Origin: Plantago ovata
Lineage: Eukaryota; Streptophyta; Magnoliopsida; Lamiales; Plantaginaceae
NCBI GenBank assembly: GCA_028274465.1
Contig: CM051455.1
Location: 124,283,462 to 124,347,461, forward strand
Direction of reading: 5' to 3'
Length of the DNA stretch: 64,000 nt
This document shows positions 1 through 10,007 of this stretch, one piece after another. A program made the position numbers and the translations under genes. Under the pieces are notes generated by a model. The model was given only the letters and a program-made list of their open reading frames with translations. It ran no database searches and was not told where the DNA came from. The stretch's first letter is position 1. The number at the start of each line of letters is the position of its first letter.

Positions 1-794
1 TCTTGAGTCGGTGGAGCTTCAGGTCCACGTCTCCTAACCATTGCTCTTGGGTCCTTGAACTGCGAACCCTTAGCAAGCCTTTCGAAAACAGCCCAGACGG
101 CTTCTGCGGTTTCCTCCCAAATATTGCCTCGGCATTGGAAATCCACCACTTGTTGGTTTTCGAAGGTTAGTCCATTGTAGAAGTGTTGGACTAGGTCGGA
201 ATGTTCAAAACCATGGTGAGGGCACTTGCTCGTGAGATCTTGGAACCTCTCGAACGCGGTGTAGATGGTCTCATCATAGTCTTGCTTGAATCCAGTGATC
301 TGCGCCTTAAGCGCGGTAGTCAGAGTGTGTGGGAAGTATTTCTCCATGAAAGCTGAAAAAACCTTTTCCCAAGTGTCCAGCGAGCCTGCTGGAAGCGAGC
401 TCAGCCATGACTTGGCTCTGTCGCCAAGTCCCATAGCAAAAACCTTCATCCTCAACTCATCCGTTGTTATGTCAGCTCCGGGTCGTGGGAGTTGGTTGAC
501 GAAATCATCGATATCGTTCAAGTACCCCATCACATCTTCCCTTGATAAGCCATAGAACCTCGGAAGTTGTTGGAATGCGTGGTTCTTGATCTCCAGATCT
601 CGGGTTGCAGGCGAAAGAACAATCGCCGGTCCCCTCATACGATCCTTGGTGGGTTGTACCCATGCCTTCAGTTGTCTAGCTTCTGCCATTCCGTCGATTT
701 CCTTGAAAAGAAGTCGCCTTCTTTGGTGGTAGACTCTATCGATCTCAGCAATTGAATCAGCAAGCGGTATACCTGCAGAACATGTATGCGGCAT
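1..794 (-). CDS. Retrotransposon gag (capsid), partial, C-terminus off the window
   Basis: An open frame runs from an ATG at 794 to the window edge without a stop (about 264 codons). It is a Retrotrans_gag protein of the Ty3 class: recognisable blocks are KAWVQPTKDRM near the N-terminus, then AKSWLSSLPAGSLDTWEKVF and CPHHGFE. Compared with the same gene at 45586-46701 it has lost 20 residues near the N-terminus, in frame, right after QRRRLL, where the longer copy carries RRRALEEIEV and more. Gag forms the virus-like particle. The start is the first ATG after the leader and aligns with the MPHTRS start of the other copy (here MPHTCS). No break is visible in this part. Confidence 0.85.
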   Translation of the reverse strand, partial: MPHTCSAGIPLADSIAEIDRVYHQRRRLLFKEIDGMAEARQLKAWVQPTKDRMRGPAIVLSPATRDLEIKNHAFQQLPRFYGLSREDVMGYLNDIDDFVNQLPRPGADITTDELRMKVFAMGLGDRAKSWLSSLPAGSLDTWEKVFSAFMEKYFPHTLTTALKAQITGFKQDYDETIYTAFERFQDLTSKCPHHGFEHSDLVQHFYNGLTFENQQVVDFQCRGNIWEETAEAVWAVFERLAKGSQFKDPRAMVRRRGPEAPPTQ

Positions 795-918
795 ACACTA
801 TATGTGACAGACTAGGAAAGCAGTATCAGAGAGAGATTAAAAAGGAAAACTAAAACTAAAAGAATTAGGAATCTAAAGCCGTAAATATAAACAAATTAAA
901 CAGAAAAAAGGAGTATAG

Positions 919-936
919 TCCCCGGCAACGGCGCCA
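919..936 (-). other. Primer-binding site, tRNA-Asp type
   Basis: On the plus strand the 18 bases read TCCCCGGCAACGGCGCCA, the 3' end of plant tRNA-Asp including CCA. The complement on the element's strand is the minus-strand primer site, three bases from the LTR end. Related copies keep shortened versions at 46825-46841 (one base lost) and 36447-36457 (only the CCA-proximal 11 bases). Confidence 0.85.
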
Positions 937-939
937 ATT

Positions 940-2204
940 TGATGCGACGTTTGTCAATCGTCAATCAAATAAATTTGTAATTAGCCAAAGGCAATCCACA
1001 ACTACAACGAAAACCGTAGTGTAGCAGTAGAATGACTCGAGTGTCGTTCTCTCAGGACTATACTAGCTTTATCAAATCTAATTTAGAATATAAAAACAGC
1101 AGACAGAAAGCAATAGGGGGTTTCAAGCAGATAATGGAGATTGGTGATAGTATGGTCCTTCTTAACATAATGGGTCGATAATCATGCATAAATTCCTCGG
1201 TCTTGCATAGAGATCTTTGAATCAATCTAGTGTCGTGTTGCAAGTATTAAGCACTACGAAGGTAGTATGGTCTGACTTGTCAACAATTAACGTCCTAATG
1301 TGTTCCGTAATTATTCAACACTACGAAGATAATTGGTTTGATGGTCGACAAGTGTCCAATTGTGCATAATGATCAATACAACATACGAGAATTTTGGTTA
1401 CAACTGATCAACGAAATAAAGCAATGACACGGAGTATAATACGCGATATAGCCATTAGCATGATTATCTTCCCTCGCTAAGAATTCACATACTACCACCA
1501 ACGATAAGTTTAGCTACTCATAATAGGCATGCAATCAATAGAAATCATAGAAGAAAACATATTGAAAGAAGATAAAATAAGTAGATAAAAACTGTAAGAT
1601 ACAAAGTTACCGAAGGTTGTCAATCTCCGGATGATTGCGATCCTACGCGCTCCAATCTGCTATGAAAAAGTATCCCCTAAGCTATGGAACTCCCAGGACA
1701 CGCCCCGGGAAGTTCCTACCTAAAACTATAGAGAGAGGTGAGAAAGTAGGCTTGGAAAGATATGATTTTCGGAGAAAAACTTGAGCTCTATATATAGGCC
1801 CGAATTTAGCCCGCGGCGGTTCGCCCCGTGACTCCGGCGGTTCGCCCCCCAATATTTCGCGGAATTTCCGCGTGTTTCGACGCGGATTTGGATTTCTTCA
1901 CCTTTTCGGACTCGGTTTATGACTTCTAGTAGCCTTCTAACCTCCAGATTCGGCCCCTAGACTCCAAATCCTATCCGGAAACCTTCAGATACTCCAAATA
2001 GGCTTCTGGAACACCAATTCCTTGTAGACTTCAATATAATTGCCCGGTAATCTCCGAATTTCAACCAAAACCTGTAAAATAAAATCTAAAGGGAAACGTG
2101 ACACTATTCTAATAAAATGTACTAAAATATAGCTAAATTAACATAGAGGATAGCTAAAATAGGTGAAAAAGACTCGAATGAAAGTGTAAAATACACATTC
2201 ATCA
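940..2204 (-). repeat. 5' LTR of retrotransposon copy 3
   Basis: A 1265-bp LTR bounded by TGATG at the primer-site end and TTCATCA at the outer end. It aligns over its length with the LTRs at 31733-32984, 36461-37695 and 39794-41097. It holds the element promoter (TATA at 1788-1797 on the minus strand) and a short GC-rich palindromic repeat just upstream of it. Small open frames inside the LTR are not genes. Confidence 0.88.
1788..1850 (-). promoter_or_regulatory. LTR core promoter: TATA plus GC palindromes
   Basis: CTATATATAG at 1788-1797 is the likely TATA box on the minus strand. Right of it, that is upstream in the element, two copies of a CGGTTCGCCCC-type palindrome lie at about 1811-1850. 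The same arrangement, with different palindrome numbers, is seen in the LTRs at 37300-37339 (one) and 40641-40743 (several). The promoter role is inferred from position and conservation. Confidence 0.55.
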
Positions 2205-2299
2205 GTTTCCTACTTAAATTTGGTGATTTGGTGAATGAGAATTTAAGTAATGCATTGGAATATCAAATTAATATAAAATTTAACCAATTAATTGAGGAA

Positions 2300-4320
2300 A
2301 GGAAGAGGATGCAAATTTAAAATTCTATCATAGGTGTGTGGAGAGCAAAGGAAATCAAAAAGTGATTGCGTATAAATGGTGTGTGGGTGGACGCAGAAGG
2401 TGAAGGGAGGGTGTGAGATTGTTTTTGATGAATCATTTCAGAGTGAGAGAAGGGTGCATCTTGAAGTTGAATGGGATAAGTTGCAAATGAATGTCTCATG
2501 AAGACAGTTTGGAGTTGGAGAAAGAGTTTGAGTGGAAAGAGATAAAGAAAATGGTGTAGGACTGTGGAGCTGATAAGAGTCCGGTACCGGATGAGTTTAG
2601 TTTCCATATTTTTGGGAGGAGTTCAAAACGGATGTTGAGAGATTCATAAAGATGTTTTAATCGAATGCGTAGTTGGTAAAAGATTTGAATAACTATTTTA
2701 TAACTTTAATCCCAAAAAAAGTTAATCCAGTTGCAATTTAGGAGTTTAGCCAGATAGGAAGTGGGTATTAGATCTTGGCTAAATTGCTAGTTAATATTTT
2801 AAGTTATAAATTGGACTCTTCGATTTCTTCAAACCAATCGGCCTTTGTGGGAGTGAAGATCATATTGGATTGTGTGGTGATTGCAAATGATATTGTGAGT
2901 GAAGCTAAGAAGAAGAGGAGGAAGATAATTCTATTCAAGATTGATTTTGAAAATATGTTGAGGCTCATAGGTTTTGGGGAGAAGTGGATCATGTAGATTA
3001 TGGAGTGTGTATCAATGGCTCATTCTTCCATCTTGGTGAACAACTGTCCAGGTAAAGAATTTGAGCTTAAAAAAGGGATGAGACAAGGAGACCCTCTATC
3101 TCCTTTTATTCTTCTTGTCATGGTGAAGGGGCTTAGCCTAATGATGAAACATGATTGGGATTTGGGTATTTTTATACCGTATAAGGTGGGAAAGGATAAA
3201 GTGGAGATATCTTACTTGCAATTCACGGATGATACAATTTTCTTTGGTGAAGATTCGAAATCTAATGTGGCCATTAAGAGTATTTTCAAGTGCTTTGAGT
3301 GTGTTTCCGGACTAAAAATCAATTTTGGGAATAGTTTCTTGATCGGTATTGGATTGGAAGATCATATCATTGCAAAGTGGGTAAAGAGATTAAATTGTGT
3401 GGTTGGGAGGTGCCCCTTCAATTATTTGGGTCTTCCAATTGGGGACAAGGAGAATTGCAGTAATATGCGGAAGCTGGTGGTGGTACATGGTTGAAAAAAG
3501 TGGAAAAAAGGTTGGGAAGATTGGAGAACAAAGTTCTATCTTTTGGAGGACGAATTGTCTTTTTGAAATCAGTTATTGAATCCTTACCTTTATATTTCCT
3601 GGCTACCATTTTATTGTGCGCCTTCGTCTAAAATTATAAAATCTATAGCGTCCCTTGCAAGAAATTTTTTATGGGGGTCTAACGAACTCGGGTAAAGTGG
3701 GATAAAATTTGTGATCTAAAGGTTGAGGGAGCTAGGTCTTGGTTTAAGGAGTTTGAAAATGTTTAAGATAAGTGGTTATGGAGCCCAGGGCTTGAAGGGG
3801 CCTTATTCGGTGAAGCTAGGCGCCGACGTCGAAGCACAACAGGAGAAGAAACAGCAACAAGGTAGGCCCATCTCTGTAAATTTGGTCGATTGGAAGAGCA
3901 AAGTTTCGGTGAACCTTGTTATATTAATGGTCAACGGAAATTCATTTGGAAGCTTGGTTTGAATCGGTTAGTGACTATGGACAACTTAAAGAAACGTAAC
4001 ATCTTTCATGTTGAGGTCCAATCTAAGTTAAGGTATGCGATGAGAGATCGAATGAATCAGCTGAACACTTGTTCTTGAAATGTGATGTTGTTGTCAATGT
4101 TGGGACACAATTGCCTCGTGGTGGGGATGTACAGTGCGTCCACGTGCTTCGATTGTTGAGCTAATTAATGGGTCTATTTTGGATGCAAAGCTATGGGATG
4201 ATAAGGTCAAGGCACCGGTGGACGGAGGAAGTATAACTACAGTCGTTGTACTTGTGCAATAGGAATAGGTGCAGTAAACTCTCACAGATGATTTATTATT
4301 TTCATCGCCCAAAATTGACA
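2300..4320 (+). pseudogene. LINE (L1-type) reverse transcriptase remnant, unit A
   Basis: A decayed plant LINE ORF2. Open pieces at 2775-2996 and 3000-3494 carry the fingers and palm of the reverse transcriptase: KKGMRQGDPLSPF and a catalytic FTDD at 3222-3233, where the family has F/Y-A-D-D, so the A is replaced by T. Downstream LSFGGRIVFLKSVIESLP marks the thumb region, and WKLGLNRLVTMDNLKKR (about 3930-4000) is a zf-RVT C-terminal domain. Stops and frameshifts interrupt it throughout, and a block of about 13 residues between KIDF and MLRL is deleted relative to the copy at 59340-60180. No endonuclease domain, poly(A) tail or target duplication is seen. Confidence 0.8.
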
Positions 4321-4324
4321 TGTT

Positions 4325-4948
4325 AACTTTGGTCCTGAAGTTTCAAAATAAAAGTTTCATTACCATTGCCATACCATAATCACATTTTCATACATCATTC
4401 CTACTTCAAAACCACAATTCAGACATAATCTATAGTCTTCTCTCATCTACTTACATCATCCATATATCTAAATAAAAAACTAAATAACAAATACATTTTT
4501 CAAAACCTCAACTAAAAAAAACTCAATCTTAAAACCCACTATCAAACAACCGGTGTTTAACACATACTATAACCACTCCAGAAGACACAAACACTATTTT
4601 CTAACTAATAAAATTCTTTAGCCATATAACTTTTAATTAAGGCTTTAAACTCGTGGCCTACCACTATATAACATTAATATTCATGATTCTTTAAAAATAA
4701 TAACTCGATAGGCAAAGTTGGAATCATCTTAAAGAAACTGATAGAGCCTGGTAAGATAATGGAAACTTCTCAAAGTCTAAAATAGAGAACATGTATGTTC
4801 TGTTGATGTCAAAGTTACAGGAAAAGAAATAGTTTGATAGTTCAGGGAAAAGACTTGAAAGCTGAAATCTGAAAGTAAAAGTCAATGCATCCAAAGACTG
4901 TGTAAACCCCCTCACAGTAATGCACTTACCAGCCAGTTTCGGAGATGA
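4325..4948. other. AT-rich 3' flank of GIF copy A, no gene seen
   Basis: No coding signal. The part from about 4588 onward aligns with the 3' flank of GIF copy C (60382-60707) and more weakly with that of copy B (about 13110-13270), so it is old gene-flanking sequence that contains the 3' UTR of GIF A (minus strand). Confidence 0.5.
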
Positions 4949-6519
4949 TCACTGCCTTCCCTGATCCATGGGACCCGGACCGAGCTTTGCTGGCCAGAAT
5001 CCCGACTCAGGCTGCATTTGCACACCAACATCGAAGCCCCCCACGTCCATCGTGTTCCCAGCATTGTTGCCAGAGCTACTTGCAGAAGGTCGCAGGAATA
5101 GCTGCAAACCTTGAGCAGTACTCCCCAGCTGCTGCTGCTGTTGTGGTGTGAACTGATGTTGCTGTTCTTGAGGCCTAGCAGCATTGAACTTGAAAGATAA
5201 TTTAGGAACAGGGACACCTTGATGCTGTCTATGGTCTTCTACAACAGCTGGAGCCTGGTTTTGGTCTGCGGTATTAGAACCTTCCTGTTTAGGAATCAAA
5301 CTAGCTGGTTTCTGCAGGTGTTTTCCGTTGTTAGGACACAAGTTTATGTATATGCATGTCGAAAATGTAATTAAAGAAAAAGACTTGCCTGTGAAGAGAC
5401 AGGACGATTCTGAGCATCAGCAGCAGCAGCCACCATGTACCGTAAGTTCTTATGCAATATAGCCTGCAATCTGCACCAATTGAGTTAATCACACCAGAGT
5501 CATGATTTGTGGAAATTGTACAACTCTCTACAAGCTCGAAATTTTAGATGAGATAAAATTATATATCATGGTATTCGATCCAATAGCTCGCACCTAGTAT
5601 TTGGGTTAGGTACGTAGAACTCTATGAGTAAGAACTTATCTCTAAATGTAAATGAACAAAATGATAAGATACAAAATACTCAAAAGAACTTGAAGAAATA
5701 AGGGTCTTACTTAGCAGCTTGTAAGACATGACCAGTTCGTTGGCATCTCATTATTGCCATGATCAGTTTTTTGTTGTCCTCCAAGAGCTGCACCATGTTA
5801 CAAGAACAAATCGAATTCCAGTTTTACTCATATATAATGCAAAATGATGATTGTATCGGAGAATTAATTAATATAAATTACTAAATTATGCACCTTCCCA
5901 AAAGCTAGATAGTTTATAAATAGGGTTAGATTTCTATCCAAAGGGAACAAGTTCTAGTGTTGTAACGTGTAAACACAATTTGAAAAGTGAAGTCCTTCCA
6001 AGGCAAAATTTACAACTTACATCAAACAAAATCTACACATTTGGAAACAGAAAATCTAAAAACATAAGCTATAATTCTATGTAAACATCAAGTACAATGA
6101 GTTCCTAATTTTTCTTTACACATGTCTCCTCTAGATTTAAGATACAAATATTCATCCATGACTTTTTTATGCAGAAAATGATAAAAAGTTGCTCTGATGA
6201 AAACAACACATTGATTCATGAATCGGGTTTCATATCAAATGTTTGATGCAGTTTTGACCTACCTTTTTGAGTTGCGATTGTACGTTTGCTTTTATGAGTT
6301 GTACAACAGTCGAGTTACAACTCATTAAAGCACGTCGCCACCTCTACTTAGGTAGGATCGATGAAATGAACTTTAAATTCGATATCAATCGGAGAGACAT
6401 TTGTAAATACAAGGTTAATTGGGAATGTTTACCTTCTCAATCTCGTCAGTGGAGATGAGGTTCAGAGGCGTTGACGACTGGCTGGAATTCATCGCGTTGG
6501 GCGGCGGCACTTGCTGCAT
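4949..6519 (-). CDS. GIF: GRF-interacting factor (SSXT-domain co-activator), copy A
   Basis: Four exons on the minus strand: 6433-6519, 5711-5787, 5389-5470, 4949-5311, giving 202 residues. GIFs bind growth-regulating factor (GRF) transcription factors in the nucleus and recruit SWI/SNF remodelling to drive cell proliferation in leaves and flowers. The SSXT domain is spliced from exons 1-3: NLISTDEIEK, LLEDNKKLIMAIM, LQAILHKNLRYMV, ADAQNRP. Exon 4 is glutamine- and asparagine-rich (QEQQHQFTPQQQQQ, SGNNAGNTMD), as in the family. Introns 1 and 2 are GT-AG; intron 3 has a GC donor (CAG|GCAAGT) shared with the other two copies. An alanine run (AAAADAQ) adds one residue relative to copy B. The start is the first ATG downstream of a TATA box; a second in-frame ATG lies at 6492. 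Residues KYTIGVGGNN of copy C are missing here. The frame is intact, so it is probably functional. Confidence 0.88.
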
Positions 6520-6547
6520 TTTTTGTTTTTCCTTCCGTACAATGCTT

Positions 6548-6609
6548 CTCGCGAGAATTTATATATAAAACCCTAGAAAAAGAAAAGGACAAAAAGAGAG
6601 CAAACCCTA
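6548..6609 (-). promoter_or_regulatory. GIF copy A promoter: TATA box and teloboxes
   Basis: On the minus strand a TATA element (plus-strand atttatatataaaa, 6557-6570) lies about 40-50 bases upstream of the start codon. Two exact teloboxes (AAACCCTA on the plus strand) lie at 6568-6575 and 6602-6609, and a perfect palindrome TCTCGCGAGA lies just inside. Teloboxes are common in promoters of plant proliferation genes. In copy C both teloboxes read AAGCCCTA or AGCCCTA, and in copy B they are further degraded. Confidence 0.55.
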
Positions 6610-6724
6610 GCAAGTGATTTGGGATTGAATGAAATGAATTGGTTGTTGATACGGTGTATAGCACTTTGCCCCGGATGAGACTTAGTTCCTGCAATTCCGG
6701 ATGATGCCACTCTGATAGCACTTA

Positions 6725-6870
6725 TAACGCCCCGGCCTAACGGATCGAGAAGTTACACATGGGTGACCAGACACATCTTGATGGTATGAAATTGTCTGCT
6801 TCGGGCATGAGCCCTCACGATTTTGCATTTGATTTTACCGAAAAAGCCTCATACCAAGGAGACTGTGACA
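6725..6870 (+). repeat. Dispersed plant repeat, class unknown
   Basis: The stretch with gccccggcctaacggatcg, atgggtgaccagacac, gtctgcttcgggcatgag and cctcataccaagg is a type I recognise as recurring in many plant genomes. I cannot assign a class. It separates the GIF A promoter from the CACTA terminus at 6884. Confidence 0.3.
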
Positions 6871-6883
6871 CATATATCACTAC

Positions 6884-7149
6884 AAGAAAACAACAATTTA
6901 GCTACGGATAGGCATCCGTCGCTACATAGCGATGGATCGCTAAATTTAGGGACGGATATTGACAAACTGCGCTCTAAGTTCAGTTCGTACTTAAACCGGC
7001 CAGTAGATAGCGACGGATGGTATTATCCTTCGGTAAAGTAGGGACGGATAGCGACGGATAAAATCATACGTCTCTCCCTTCCGTTGACTGTTAATTAAAA
7101 AAGAAAAATAATATTTTATTTTGGGCATAGCGAGTTCATCCGTCGCCAT

Positions 7150-7150
<1 letters not shown>
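6884..7150 (+). mobile_element. CACTA (En/Spm) transposon terminus
   Basis: Begins CACTACAAGAAAACAAC at 6884 and continues with repeated GCGACGGAT/ATCCGTCGC motifs, which are subterminal transposase-binding repeats of a CACTA element. The block gacaaactgcgctctaag is shared with the terminus at 58422, and further in both have a (T)TTACAG..GACCTTCTTCT block, so the two are one family. No matching second end is found and the flanking triplets (tat here, gtg at 58422) differ. The inner limit is unclear; homology may run to about 7330. Confidence 0.7.

Positions 7151-7152
<2 letters not shown>

Positions 7153-7228
<76 letters not shown>
7153..7228. repeat. (AT)n microsatellite, 38 units
   Basis: An uninterrupted AT dinucleotide run inside the leader of the CACTA-like element. 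Confidence 0.98.
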
Positions 7229-7229
<1 letters not shown>

Positions 7230-7231
<2 letters not shown>

Positions 7232-9430
7232 CCGAGCGTCCTCATTTACAGAGACCTTCTTCTTCTTTCTTTCTCCTCTTATCTCCATTTCCCCTTTTTC
7301 ATATATATGTATCCTTTTTCATATATATGTATCAAAACTCCATCATTTTTGTGTTTTTGGTGTCTAATCGAAGCTCGTTTGACAAGGAAGTTGGGTTCGT
7401 GATTTCATTGCTTATTGTTTCCCAAATTGAAGGTACTAATTCTAACCCTAACTTTCATTATTTTTTACTTTTTACAATTTGAATCAATTGTATGCTTTGT
7501 ATTAGTAGTGTATGTTCTATTATGTAGTTGTTTATGGTTAAAATTGAATTTATAGATTTGGGGTTGGTTAAAGTTCCATCGTTCTTGGAAGTTGTCTCAA
7601 GAATCTATAACTAGTAGGAGTATAATTTATGTCTCAAGAATCTATAAGCCCTTAAAGGTTGCTTCCTGTCAGTTTGAGTACATTGCTTAAATGGGTTTCA
7701 TTTTTGATAAAATCTAACAATTTAGACGGGAAAAAGCCTGTTCATGGTTCTAAAGGAAACCTATTCATTTTTTATAAATCTAACAATTTAGATGTTATTT
7801 GGTCACCTTCCATTAATTAAGGGCCTAATCATGTGATGGTTTGTCATTGTGAGTTGAGTTGCTTACTTTGCCTTTTCTACTTAAAAAGATTACTAGTTAT
7901 CAATATAATTAGGCTTCTCTGTTCATCACATCTAATTGTTTGCTCAGTAGTTTGTTTTCTGGACTAAGTGTTTAATTAATTAAGCATTTCGATTTGTCAT
8001 ACTTGTTTGAGTAATATGAGTAGCACCATTTGACTTGTTAGTTGTTACAACATATCTAGATGCCGGTTCCAGTTAATGAGCATGATCAAGTATTATCATG
8101 TAGATGACTTACGTTACGTTGTGTTCTGTTTCTAGTTATATGAACTTATTGTTGTCAACATGTGTTGGTTGGCATTTGATATTACTCTTCTGTTCGAGTT
8201 CTATCATCTCTCATGTGTTGTTAGTTGTGATTACAGTGATGTGAAGTATGTGAAGCTTATATGCATGCATAGATTAAGTTGTGCTCTTTCTTGTTTTCCT
8301 TCATGATCAAATGAACAATTGTTGAATCTTGTTGGAGTCAACAATGATCTGCAGCTAGTATAGAAAGACTTGTTACTTGTAGCTTTCTTTGATTGTCCAT
8401 AGTCTTTAGACCTGGTGTATATAAAATAGCTTCTCTAAGTACCTAAAGCACTAGCACTCTTGTTTATGCATTAGCTACTTGTAAGTCTAGATAGAGATCT
8501 TGTTAATATATGTTCCTGAACTAGTAGTACTGATCGTCTCTTTTGGCTTGTTTTTGTTTATAGCTTTTGCGCTCGGTATTTGTTTCATGGATTGGTTTAT
8601 CAATCAGTTTGCATCTTCTTCAATTGATTAAGTTTTCGTGTTCTTGGTATAACTATGGCTCTAAAAATTCAAATGTCTCCATGTTTACTCCTTATTAGGC
8701 CTTGGTTCAATTTTATGCATGTTTGAGTATTATTGAGTATTGTGCATGCCTTCAAGTAATATCTACATTATTGAAATTGTTTGCTTGTTTGTTTTTCTTT
8801 TTAGCTGATGCTATGGTCTCACCTGGGCTGTCTATTCTTCCAGTGATAGCTTGCGATTGGGTTCGAACTACTGAAGCTCGGAAGTGCTAACCAAAGGCAA
8901 GTTTTATAATCCCCTTAAATGTTACCTATTTCATTGTTTCTTTGAAATCCTTGTATAAAACTTTCATTTCTCACTAATGTGTATGTGTAATTTTCTATTT
9001 TAGATTGGTTGAAGAAGTGCATCAAAAACATACATGACGATGGTGGATAATTTCTACCGAGGCATCTGAGATGAGGTAATATACGTGCAAATAGTTTTAT
9101 ATTCTACTTTCGTTATTGAATTATGAGCACGAGAGCTGTTACTCCACTGCTTTAATTATCTATGGACCGTCACTTCTATTTCTCTTTGCTTCGATGATTC
9201 CTATATTTATTACTCTTTTTCTCGTCTCTTTTCATCTGTTAAAAAGTGATGCTTTTGTTTATCAAAGAGTGTAGCATAATAATATCTTCAGCTTGCATCT
9301 TGTTCTCTGTTAGCCTCATGTGTATGCTTTGGTGGTCGATTACATGAACATGATTTGCTCTTGTTTGTAAAACCACTTGATTTCTAATAATTTTATTGTT
9401 TTCATTATTCGTATAGTATAATAATAAGAA
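7230..9430. other. No gene recognised; AT-rich, possibly CACTA interior
   Basis: The first 100 bases resemble the transcribed leader next to the CACTA terminus at 58422. After that I see no protein domain and no intact frame above 62 codons. The base composition and T-rich tracts look like intron or decayed transposon DNA. Confidence 0.4.
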
Positions 9431-9434
9431 ACTT

Positions 9435-9504
9435 GGGTGTTTGGTCTAGTGGTATGATTCTCGCTAAATGCGAGAGGTGGCGAGTTCGATTCTCGCAGCA
9501 CACT
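9435..9504 (+). pseudogene. tRNA-Pro-like gene with a collapsed anticodon loop
   Basis: Box A (TGGTCTAGTGG) and box B (GAGTTCGATTC) match plant tRNA-Pro(UGG). The T stem (GCGAG/CTCGC) and anticodon stem (CTCGC/GCGAG) are perfect, and the acceptor stem has one mismatch. The anticodon loop is only TAAAT, five bases instead of seven, so no proline anticodon remains. It is either a tRNA pseudogene or the head of a tRNA-derived SINE, although I see no SINE body or tail after it. Confidence 0.75.
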
Positions 9505-9649
9505 TATTGCATTTAAACAAATTATATTTTATTATATTGTATGTTAATAAAAAATTTGGGCAAATTTCGCCACATTTTCTTGATTGGTTAACTGGAAATG
9601 TGAAAAATAAATCTCCGAAAACGGTCAGACCGGAAGTGTTGGTTGAACA

Positions 9650-9697
9650 TTTCCATTTTAGATTTCCTGGGGCAGGGCAGGAAATCTAAATTGGAAA
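9650..9697. repeat. Inverted repeat, 20-nt arms
   Basis: TTTCCATTTTAGATTTCCTG at 9650-9669 pairs with 9678-9697 with one mismatch around an 8-base loop (gggcaggg). It could be a MITE core or a transcribed hairpin. It lies about 210 bases upstream of the putative first exon of the RAD52-like gene. Confidence 0.7.
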
Positions 9698-9907
9698 TCT
9701 TGCCAATTTTTCCCATCCCGATTTTGCCCTTCATTTCAACAAATTTTTCCCCACAATATCCTCAACAAACCATCAAATTACTCACGGTCTGATGAACAAA
9801 AATTATAGTTCATCCCCAATCTTCTTCTTCCCCATCTAATTCAATTCTTATTCCTTTTCCTTGTTCGATTTTTCTTCTGTCGATCTTTCCTTCGGTTTAG
9901 GGCATAT

Positions 9908-10007
9908 ATGGAGTCGTGTCTTCCAGCTTTTACGAAGACGAATCCCAAGCTTGAGGTGGTTACGGAGCTCAATCGTGGCTATAACCCACTCTTAAATGGA
10001 TTATGCA
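9908..10007 (+). other. Putative upstream exon
   Basis: An ATG at 9908 opens 33 codons (MESCLPAFTKTNPKLEVV and on) that run to a good donor, CA|GTAAGA. It may be a first exon of the RAD52-like locus or of a lost neighbouring gene. The protein stretch is not one I recognise. Confidence 0.3.

Larger units (their letters stand above)
1..2204 (-). mobile_element. Ty3-type LTR retrotransposon, 5' part (copy 3)
   Basis: The window opens inside an LTR retrotransposon read on the minus strand: gag at the window edge, then the untranslated leader, a primer-binding site, and the 5' LTR ending at 2204. LTR, leader and gag closely match the elements at 31733-37695 and 39794-47030, so all three are one family. 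The rest of the element lies off the left edge. The five bases after the LTR (gtttc, 2205-2209) are the expected target duplication, but the partner is outside the window. The insertion abuts the LINE-containing duplication unit A. Confidence 0.9.
2207..6644. repeat. Segmental duplication unit A (LINE remnant plus GIF gene)
   Basis: From cctacttaaatttgg at about 2207 to gaatgaaatgaattgg at about 6644 the sequence aligns in the same orientation with 58661-62442. Both units hold a plus-strand LINE reverse-transcriptase remnant followed by a minus-strand GIF gene and its promoter. Unit A keeps roughly 0.7 kb (about 3863-4586) that unit C lacks, while unit C keeps a block in the LINE that unit A lacks, so each copy decayed separately. 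The left end of unit A coincides with a retrotransposon LTR. Confidence 0.85.

Noticed and set aside
286..755. Plus-strand open frames near the window start
   Set aside because: They are antisense shadows of the retrotransposon gag frame on the minus strand; the gag reading has domain support and the plus frames have none.
4945..5217. Alternative frames over GIF exon 4, both strands
   Set aside because: Low-complexity glutamine codons keep several frames open; only the frame that splices to the SSXT exons with correct phases is supported.
7121..7402. A 93-codon frame with an IYIYIY run
   Set aside because: It is the (AT)n microsatellite read in frame, with no coding signal on either side.
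9435..9504. A functional tRNA gene
   Set aside because: The anticodon loop has five bases, so no anticodon can be placed; kept as a pseudogene.
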